Assembly: GCF_023227765.1 (NCBI RefSeq)
Contig: NZ_JALKBZ010000005.1
Coordinates: forward strand, 1 to 64,000
Direction of reading: 5' to 3'
Length of the DNA stretch: 64,000 nt
DNA from: Fuchsiella alkaliacetigena
Lineage (GTDB): Bacteria; Bacillota; Halanaerobiia; Halobacteroidales; Acetohalobiaceae
A model generated the notes under the pieces. The model worked only from the letters and a program-made list of their open reading frames with translations. It was not told where the DNA came from and searched no databases. Shown piece after piece: positions 58,318 to 64,000 of the stretch. Both the position numbers and the translations under genes were made by a program. The first letter of the stretch is position 1, and the number at the start of each line of letters is the position of its first letter.

Positions 58318-58785
58318 TTAGAAAGCTAATTTAAACAGCCTTCCCTTAACATCTTTTACTAATTCTACAAATTGATGATAAACTTTTTGTAAACCCCAAA
58401 TAGTAAGTGGCCTCCCTAAAGTAACTAAACCTAATCTCCTAGATAAAAATCCACCAATTCTAGTTAAATTATTTACATAGGGTAAGGTTTCTACGAAGAT
58501 TAGTTCATTTTTAGAAATTTCCAACTCACCGAGCATACTATAAATAGCTCTTTTTACTATCTTAGTTGAACCCTTCATCCCTAGAATATATACCTCAATT
58601 CCTGCTTCATCAGTGCCAAAATAATAAATATTCCCAATTTCTGCGGTAACAGTTTTATCATAATGAGGGAGATTGCTAATCTCTTCCACTTTGGGTACTC
58701 TATCTTCAGGTAACATACCTACATGAATCGCTGCTGCTAAAACTGAAGAATGAGCACTCCCATAACAGTTATAGATTACCTTCAC
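58318..58785 (-). CDS. DUF3189 family protein
   Basis: 155 residues beginning MKVIYNCYGSAHSSVLAAAIHVGMLP, the DUF3189 signature; found mainly in endospore formers, function unknown. GTG start about 10 nt after GAGG, overlapping the end of the upstream paralogue by about 17 bp. It is the better-conserved of the two copies. Confidence 0.85.
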   Translation of the reverse strand: MKVIYNCYGSAHSSVLAAAIHVGMLPEDRVPKVEEISNLPHYDKTVTAEIGNIYYFGTDEAGIEVYILGMKGSTKIVKRAIYSMLGELEISKNELIFVETLPYVNNLTRIGGFLSRRLGLVTLGRPLTIWGLQKVYHQFVELVKDVKGRLFKLAF

Positions 58786-59239
58786 TATTTTTCAGCCTCT
58801 TTTCTACTTCTTCTACCTTAGTAATTAGACTACTAAAAGAACTATTTAAACTATGGCAAATAAGCCGATTTACTAATTTAAAGTTAAAAGAATAACCTTT
58901 AAGCTTCAGCGCTAGTTTAAATATCAAGCTCTCTTCTTCAGTCAAATCAACAAATAAAAACTCCTCCTCAACTGCAAGCAGCTTATTTAAATCGAGTAGG
59001 GCCCTTTCAATTATTTGAGCTACTGAGCCACTACCTAAAATATAAATATCATTCTCTAATTCATCTTTTCCTATCAAAGTAAGTTTTCCTAATTCTATTC
59101 TATTTTGAGCATCAAAATAAGCTAATTCTTTTAAATCTTCCCATTTAGGACTTTCTTGCTTACTGATCATTTTTAAATGCAAAGCAGCAGCTACTACTGC
59201 TAAGTACTGCCCAGTACTATCATAATAGACTATCTTCAT
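58769..59239 (-). CDS. DUF3189 family protein (divergent paralogue)
   Basis: 156 residues. Its N-terminus (MKIVYYDSTGQYLAVVAAALHLKMIS) aligns with the neighbour but has lost the CYGSAHSS segment, so any activity tied to that motif may be lost or changed. Likely tandem duplication. SD AAGGAG before the ATG. Confidence 0.8.
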   Translation of the reverse strand: MKIVYYDSTGQYLAVVAAALHLKMISKQESPKWEDLKELAYFDAQNRIELGKLTLIGKDELENDIYILGSGSVAQIIERALLDLNKLLAVEEEFLFVDLTEEESLIFKLALKLKGYSFNFKLVNRLICHSLNSSFSSLITKVEEVEKRLKNSEGNL

Positions 59240-59254
59240 TTTTTACTCCTTCAT

Positions 59255-59449
59255 TTAATGCTTAACTAGAATATTAATTCCATTACCTAAGTCATGCACC
59301 ATTGAATCAGTAATTCGAGCAATTAACATAGATAAGTACTCCACTTCTTCTTCATCCTCGCCGTAAAAAAGCGGAGCTCCCCCTCCCCTAACCTTTTCCT
59401 GTTCCTCTTTTAAAGTCACAATAGCTAAAATATTATTATTAATCACCAT
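59255..59449 (-). CDS. capping complex subunit for YIEGIA
   Basis: 64 residues: VINNNILAIVTLKEEQEKVRGGGAPLFYGEDEEEVEYLSMLIARITDSMVHDL. This matches the small partner family encoded next to YIEGIA membrane proteins in endospore formers. ATG with GAGG a few bases upstream; 24 bp after the YIEGIA gene. Presumed role in the spore envelope, from context only. Confidence 0.8.
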   Translation of the reverse strand: MVINNNILAIVTLKEEQEKVRGGGAPLFYGEDEEEVEYLSMLIARITDSMVHDLGNGINILVKH

Positions 59450-59473
59450 TTCACCTCTCAGCTTATTTTTTAA

Positions 59474-60370
59474 TTAATCAGCAGCTAATCTACCAGCCTC
59501 AGACTGTAAAGGTTTGCGTCTAGAGCTTTCCAAAACCGGTGTATTTTCCACAGCTTTTTTTACAAACTCTTCATCCGGCTCAATAGGAATAATCATTATA
59601 TATACTCGACCAGTATCTAAATCCAATCTAGCTAAAGGAGTATAGCCTACCACCCCTACATCTAAACGCACCCCTAACTGACTCACCACATCGTGTAAAA
59701 TTGCTTGACGCTGACCTTTATTAGCTAAAGTAGCTCTAGCATTATCGTCCTTAGGCTTAATAGAAATCCCAATTCCTAACTTCTGCCAATCCTCCTTAAT
59801 CTCTTCTTCCCCTACATTCATTAACACTACATCTCCTATAGCGATGTTTTCACCTTCATCACCTTGAAACTCCAAATCCACTACTTCTACCTCAGCAATA
59901 TCCTTAACCGTTTGTCCTTGCATAGCTCTTTGCAGTACTAAAGCAGCTATGATAGCTAAAGCTATTCCTCCTGGCAACTCAAACAGTCTAACGCCAATGC
60001 TAGCAACTAAAGCTACCAGCATAGCTAAATAGTTTCTAGCTTCAAAGACTTGAGCAATTCCTTCCACATAAGCACTACCCCGTTTGACTAGCTCAGTATT
60101 TTCTAATTCCAATAAATAAGTCCTTTCCATCTCTCGTATATTGCTAAACTGCTTAGCAGCTAACACTAGAAAAGTAACTGCTGCAAAGTCCCCATCTAAA
60201 AGAGCCGGCAAAGCTAAAGCTCCTAAGCTAGCCGCAATAAAACCTAAGCTGAGATGAACAGCATAACCATGTGGATAGCCTGGATACTGTCTATAGTCGA
60301 CCTTTAGCATCCAGAAGCGAGCTAAAGTGCCTAAGACGATACTACTTACAATCATATTACCATAGTCCAT
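59474..60370 (-). CDS. YIEGIA family membrane protein
   Basis: 298 residues. Several N-terminal helices, the family signature in the variant YVEGIAQVFEARNYLAMLVAL at about residues 97-117, and a cytosolic C-terminal domain (EVEVVDLEFQGDEGENIAIGDVVLMNVG). The family is restricted to spore-forming Firmicutes. AGGAGG 7 nt before the ATG. Part of a DUF1614-spoIIP-YIEGIA-cap cluster. Confidence 0.88.
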   Translation of the reverse strand: MDYGNMIVSSIVLGTLARFWMLKVDYRQYPGYPHGYAVHLSLGFIAASLGALALPALLDGDFAAVTFLVLAAKQFSNIREMERTYLLELENTELVKRGSAYVEGIAQVFEARNYLAMLVALVASIGVRLFELPGGIALAIIAALVLQRAMQGQTVKDIAEVEVVDLEFQGDEGENIAIGDVVLMNVGEEEIKEDWQKLGIGISIKPKDDNARATLANKGQRQAILHDVVSQLGVRLDVGVVGYTPLARLDLDTGRVYIMIIPIEPDEEFVKKAVENTPVLESSRRKPLQSEAGRLAAD

Positions 60371-60437
60371 CCTTCTTCCTCCTATCTCCTAGTTTCAACT
60401 ATTTTCCCTAAGCACTCTTCCTCCTTAAAGAATAGTC

Positions 60438-61505
60438 CTAATTTAAAAACTCCTCGCCAAAAAAGCGCTTAATTCTAGCCACTACTCCCTCCCAACTACC
60501 TTCGTTAATAAACAGATATGCTAACAACCCTCCACCAACTACAGCTAAAATAATCAAAGTAGATCTTAAAGCACCTGAGCTCTGCTCAGCTTGAGTAGCA
60601 GCCTGTGCTTCTCCATAAAGTACCTCTTCAACTCCATCAGCAAACAAAACTGCTCCTGTCTCAGCTTGAGCTTGAGGTACAACGTGAGTTCCAAACTCCA
60701 ATAGTAAGGCCCGCGGATGTAAATCCTGATTATACTTTCCTTTAGCAAACATAATTCCCTTAATTAAATCCGGATGCTGCTCATCTACAGCAGCCTTCAG
60801 TTGCCTAGCAAAGGCATCGTTAGCCTCCATACCCGGATTTTCTCGTCCCACTACCAGACGTACTTTAGCAACAGTTTCCCCATCAATTTGAGTAGTATAA
60901 ACCTCTTCATCAGGGACTCCATCTCGATGCAGATCAAATAAAGCATCAGGCTGAGTTTCGATTAGCTCCATAGCCGTTCTCCGCGATCTATCGTAGGCTC
61001 CCCCATCATGCGGATCGTGTCTAGCTGCTGAAGCTTTGACCTCTATCCCTTTATTTTCCAAAGAATCAGCAAATACATCCTGTACTTCATAAATATCTCC
61101 TTCTCCGGGCTTGGAGTGAGTACCGCTATCAGGCACATAAGACTCTGCACTATGGGTACAGTAAGTGGCTATTCTTTCTTCCGGTTCATCAATTTCTTGG
61201 GCTCCCAAAAAAGGAGAAGCAACTTCATCCTCTATCTCCTCCGGCAGTAAATCAATAGTTTTTTCATATTCAGCAACCGCCTCTTTACCATCAACCTCAA
61301 CTACTACGTACTTTTCATTATCTTGATTTATATACCAGTCACCTTCACTAACCTGCATAGCAGTCTGATAAACTAAATAACCATCTCTATCAACTACGGT
61401 AAAATAACCATCGTCAACCCCGTGCTCAGCTTCAGCAGGGCTGCATAATAAAATTAACAAGGTTAAACTAAATATAAATATCTTTAAACATTGCTTACTC
61501 TTCAT
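60438..61505 (-). CDS. spoIIP: stage II sporulation protein P (SpoIIP)
   Basis: Amidase/endopeptidase of the DMP engulfment complex. About 355 residues: an N-terminal signal peptide (KSKQCLKIFIFSLTLLILLCSPAEAE), the zinc site start YCTHSAESYVPDSG, ASAARHDPHDGGAYDRSR, LFDLHRDGVP, and a C-terminal transmembrane helix (LIILAVVGGGLLAYLFI). Bacillus SpoIIP is anchored at its N-terminus; here anchoring at the C-terminus looks likely. The ATG at 61505 overlaps the DUF1614 stop by 11 bp. Confidence 0.92.
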   Translation of the reverse strand: MKSKQCLKIFIFSLTLLILLCSPAEAEHGVDDGYFTVVDRDGYLVYQTAMQVSEGDWYINQDNEKYVVVEVDGKEAVAEYEKTIDLLPEEIEDEVASPFLGAQEIDEPEERIATYCTHSAESYVPDSGTHSKPGEGDIYEVQDVFADSLENKGIEVKASAARHDPHDGGAYDRSRRTAMELIETQPDALFDLHRDGVPDEEVYTTQIDGETVAKVRLVVGRENPGMEANDAFARQLKAAVDEQHPDLIKGIMFAKGKYNQDLHPRALLLEFGTHVVPQAQAETGAVLFADGVEEVLYGEAQAATQAEQSSGALRSTLIILAVVGGGLLAYLFINEGSWEGVVARIKRFFGEEFLN

Positions 61506-62193
61506 CTTTATCATCTCCCTCTATATCTTCTCCTTCTAGCTCAACAGCTTCTAAATCAGCATATTCCATATCATCATCTCTATTTGCTTGGGCAGTATCA
61601 GTCCCACTTTGTAATCGTTCATTAGTTTCCCCGATCAATTCAGCTAGTAAAACTGCTACTAATCCAGAAACAACAATGGTATCTAAAGCACCAGCACCGC
61701 CAATAAAAGCCTCTCCCGGCTGTCCACCAAAAGTAATTCTACCAACATTAATTAAATCATAAATTAAAAAACCTAAAGTACCTGAAATAAAAGCATTTCT
61801 GCGAGAACGACTAGTTAAATAAGCAGTTATCCCGGCTATAATACCATAAATATAAAAGGGATCAAAAAAGATTTCTACTCCTTGAAAACTTTGATTTAAA
61901 GCGTAAATAACACCACCAGTTACTAATACAGAAAAAACTGTTCTAACCCACTCTTGAGTTGAATCGGCTCTAAATAGCACATAAAAAGCTAAAATTACTG
62001 GTAAAACCGCTCCGCCAATATTTAAACTAACAGCAGTAGTAATTGGAATATCTATAAAACTACCTACTATCATTAACAACAAAAATAAGATAGCTTGCTT
62101 ATCTGTCAAGTACATCCTATCCAAAATTCTCTGTGCAAATCCTAAATAGATTAAAATCGACGCTACAATTAATAAGATTACTCCTAAGGGCAT
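61495..62193 (-). CDS. DUF1614 family membrane protein
   Basis: 232 residues with about seven helices: PLGVILLIVASILIYLGFAQRILDRMYLTDKQAILFLLLMIVGSFIDIPI is the family start, and FIGGAGALDTIVVSGLVAVLLAELIG lies near the end. An acidic tail follows (LEAVELEGEDIEGDDKDEE). The ATG at 62193 is 8 nt after GGAGG. First gene of the spoIIP/YIEGIA unit; function unknown. Confidence 0.87.
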   Translation of the reverse strand: MPLGVILLIVASILIYLGFAQRILDRMYLTDKQAILFLLLMIVGSFIDIPITTAVSLNIGGAVLPVILAFYVLFRADSTQEWVRTVFSVLVTGGVIYALNQSFQGVEIFFDPFYIYGIIAGITAYLTSRSRRNAFISGTLGFLIYDLINVGRITFGGQPGEAFIGGAGALDTIVVSGLVAVLLAELIGETNERLQSGTDTAQANRDDDMEYADLEAVELEGEDIEGDDKDEE

Positions 62194-62260
62194 ACTTTTC
62201 ACCTCCATAGTTTGATTATCTCTAAATATTCTTTACTAGCTAGATGAAAAATATGCATAA

Positions 62261-62299
62261 AAAAACCCCCGAGTATGCTCAACATACCCGAGGGTTTTT
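62261..62299 (-). terminator. terminator after ispH-rpsA
   Basis: AAAAACCC...CGAGTATG / CATACCCGAGGGTTTTT long stem, directly after the stop at 62324. Confidence 0.93.
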
Positions 62300-62323
62300 C
62301 TATTTATATAAATTATAATTCAC

Positions 62324-64000
62324 TTACTCTTCAAATAACTCTCCAAACATATCCCCAATAGTAACTCCACTACCTTCATCGTCATCTATAAAGTCTTCTA
62401 CATCTTTTTTATCCTTTTTAGGCTGAGGCTGGCTTGAAGTATCTTCCTTTTCTTCTAGCTCTTTCAAGCTCAAACCTACTCTTCTTTCATTCGGTTCAAT
62501 ATTAATAATCTTAGCCTCAACCTCATCTCCAGCAACAACAACTTCATCTGGAGTAGCTACATGTCGTTGGGAAAGCTGAGAAATATGTATTAATCCTTCA
62601 ACTCCAGGTTCTATCTCCATAAAAGCACCAAAGTCAACAGTTTTGGTAATCTTCCCTGAAACTACTTCCCCTTCATTGTAGTTTTTAATAAACTCCTCCC
62701 AAGGATCAGGTAAAGTCTGCTTAAGACCTAAAGAAATCCTTTCTTCAGCTGGATTAACAGCTAAAACCTTAACATCGATCTCTTCTCCCTCTTCTAAAAC
62801 ATCGCTTGGATGGTCTATTCGCCCCCAAGACATCTCAGAAATATGTAATAGTCCTTCTACTCCACCGATATCTACAAAGGCACCAAAATCTACTAACTTA
62901 GTTACTTTACCTTTAATAACTTCACCTTCAGTTAAAGAACTAAATATTTCTTCCTTTTTTTCTTCCAGTTCCGCTTCTAAAACCTCTTTTCGCGATAAAA
63001 CTACATTATTATTTTCTCTCTCTACCTCTATAACCTTTAAACGCAAAGACTGGCCGACATATTGGCTTAAGTCCTCTATATATTCAATAGCTACATGCGA
63101 AGCGGGAATAAATCCTCTTAAACCAATATCCACTACTAAACCGCCTTTAACTACTCTAGTAACTTCAGCTTCGATAATTTCTCCACTTTCATAAGCTTCC
63201 TCTACATCTTCCCAAGCTTTTTCTTCATCTCGAGCTATTTTAGAAAGAACTAAATTTCCTTCTTCATTGCGAGGAGTTAAAACTTCAACCTCCAATTCTT
63301 CATCTTCATCCACTACTTCAGTTAATGAATCTACACCTTCAGTAGTCAATTCTTTAGCTGGAATAATACCTTCTGCTTGCTCAGCTGTTTCAACAATAAC
63401 TTCTTCTTCTCTTACTTCCTTAACAGTTACTGTTAAAATTTCCCCTTCTTCAAAACCTTGTTCAGCTTCAGTAGAAACTTCTTCTTCAACTTCTTCCGTA
63501 TTCTCACTCTCTAACTCTTCATTCTCTTCTTCAATTGTGTTTTCTTCTTCTTTAATATCTTCCATTCGACTGACAACCTCCTTAATAATCCAATTTGGGG
63601 TCGATGCCCCGGCCGTAACACCAACTTTACTAATATTATCAAACCAATCTTGACTCAAATCAGCTGCTGTTTCAATATGATACGTTTTAGTACCTACTTC
63701 CCGGCAGATTTCAGCCAAACGATTGGTATTGGCACTATTATAACCTCCAATTACTACCATTAAATCTACCTCAACTGCTAATTTAGCAGCAGCAGTTTGT
63801 CTTTCATTAGTAGTAGTACAAATGGTATTGAAAACTCTTATCTCTTCTGTATCCTCCATTAAACGATTAACTACCTCTTTTAAGTTGTCGATGGACTGAG
63901 TAGTTTGAGCAATCACTCCTACTTTATTTAAGTCCTCGGATAATCTATCAAAATCAGACTGATCTTCAATAACAATAGCCTGATTATTAGTAGAACCCAA
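62324..64000 (-). CDS. ispH-rpsA: bifunctional HMBPP reductase / ribosomal protein S1 (partial, 5' end outside window)
   Basis: The visible 558 residues begin inside IspH and continue without a stop into S1. Residues 1 to about 147 are the C-terminal half of IspH (IRVFNTICTTTNERQTAA with a cluster cysteine, VIGGYNSANTNRLAEIC, GVTAGASTPNWII). An acidic linker (EEENTIEEENEELESENTEEVEEE) follows, then four S1 domains; the third and fourth are typical (VDFGAFVDIGGVEGLLHISEMSWGRI, VDFGAFMEIEPGVEGLIHISQLS) and the first is degenerate. The same fusion is known in some Clostridia. No usable start is expected in the window. Confidence 0.93.
   Translation of the reverse strand: MGSTNNQAIVIEDQSDFDRLSEDLNKVGVIAQTTQSIDNLKEVVNRLMEDTEEIRVFNTICTTTNERQTAAAKLAVEVDLMVVIGGYNSANTNRLAEICREVGTKTYHIETAADLSQDWFDNISKVGVTAGASTPNWIIKEVVSRMEDIKEEENTIEEENEELESENTEEVEEEVSTEAEQGFEEGEILTVTVKEVREEEVIVETAEQAEGIIPAKELTTEGVDSLTEVVDEDEELEVEVLTPRNEEGNLVLSKIARDEEKAWEDVEEAYESGEIIEAEVTRVVKGGLVVDIGLRGFIPASHVAIEYIEDLSQYVGQSLRLKVIEVERENNNVVLSRKEVLEAELEEKKEEIFSSLTEGEVIKGKVTKLVDFGAFVDIGGVEGLLHISEMSWGRIDHPSDVLEEGEEIDVKVLAVNPAEERISLGLKQTLPDPWEEFIKNYNEGEVVSGKITKTVDFGAFMEIEPGVEGLIHISQLSQRHVATPDEVVVAGDEVEAKIINIEPNERRVGLSLKELEEKEDTSSQPQPKKDKKDVEDFIDDDEGSGVTIGDMFGELFEE

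Noticed and set aside
60566-60748. Second minus-strand frame inside spoIIP
   Set aside because: No SD; the spoIIP frame covers it with clear motifs.
1-64000. tRNA, rRNA or origin of replication
   Set aside because: No cloverleaf with conserved T-loop, no rRNA blocks and no DnaA-box cluster were recognised by eye.

Overview
The window reads as a chromosome segment of an AT-rich, anaerobic, spore-forming Firmicute, most plausibly a halophile of the Halanaerobiales (Halobacteroidaceae-like). That placement is inferred from gene content, not from a search. Sporulation genes (spoVT, spoIVA, spoIIP, a LysM-SleB cortex hydrolase, a YIEGIA cluster, DUF1540 and DUF1657 proteins) sit beside a signal-peptide beta-barrel protein ending in Phe, which points to a diderm cell. 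Almost all genes lie on the minus strand with strong GGAGG ribosome sites. No rRNA, tRNA or CRISPR array was seen.

Layout. 1-5 kb: two tandem ACR3-type arsenite carriers (the first frameshifted by a 17-bp duplication), a DUF1540 protein, spoVT and small ORFs. 5-12 kb: MATE exporter, LysM/SleB hydrolase, cyclodeaminase, HtrA protease, cold-shock protein, Cd/Zn ATPase with an ArsR-type operator. 12-16 kb: alpha-glucan phosphorylase, threonine synthase, ComFB. 16-20.5 kb: a chemotaxis-like operon (STAS, CheY, CheB, CheW, degenerate receptor) without cheA or cheR. 20.5-29.4 kb: rex, then a thiamine operon (TPP riboswitch, thiD, thiM, thiC) split by a 4.84-kb Tn554-like element. 29.8-33.8 kb: nadC, nadB, nadA and niaR. 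33.9-39.2 kb: glycogen genes (glgA fusion, GH57 branching enzyme, glgC). 39.3-46.2 kb: small proteins, MBL hydrolase, PadR regulator, Mur-ligase paralogue, homocysteine methyltransferase, outer-membrane barrel. 46.6-51.6 kb: aspartate-family amino acid genes (ACT protein, hom, lysC, thrB) and ilvE. 51.7-64 kb: HU, spoIVA, gpsA, plsY, der, a DUF512 radical-SAM-like protein, DUF3189 pair, YIEGIA/SpoIIP/DUF1614 cluster, and an ispH-rpsA fusion that runs off the right edge.

The most striking object is the mobile element at 23426-28263. It carries three tyrosine recombinases and a DUF6262 (TnpC-like) protein and no visible passenger. A 6-bp direct repeat (CATACT) flanks it, each copy followed after one base by an inverted 8-mer. 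Its insertion point is the start codon of thiM. The old thiM ribosome site is stranded 4.8 kb upstream at the other junction, and a strong SD inside the element end is separated from the thiM ATG by a 12-bp-stem hairpin that could bring the two together. Other unusual items are a glycogen synthase fused to a ComEA-type HhH region and DUF4912, a probable AUU start codon for thiD, a dispersed intergenic repeat with 11-bp periodicity, and the likely slipped-strand frameshift in the arsenite carrier.
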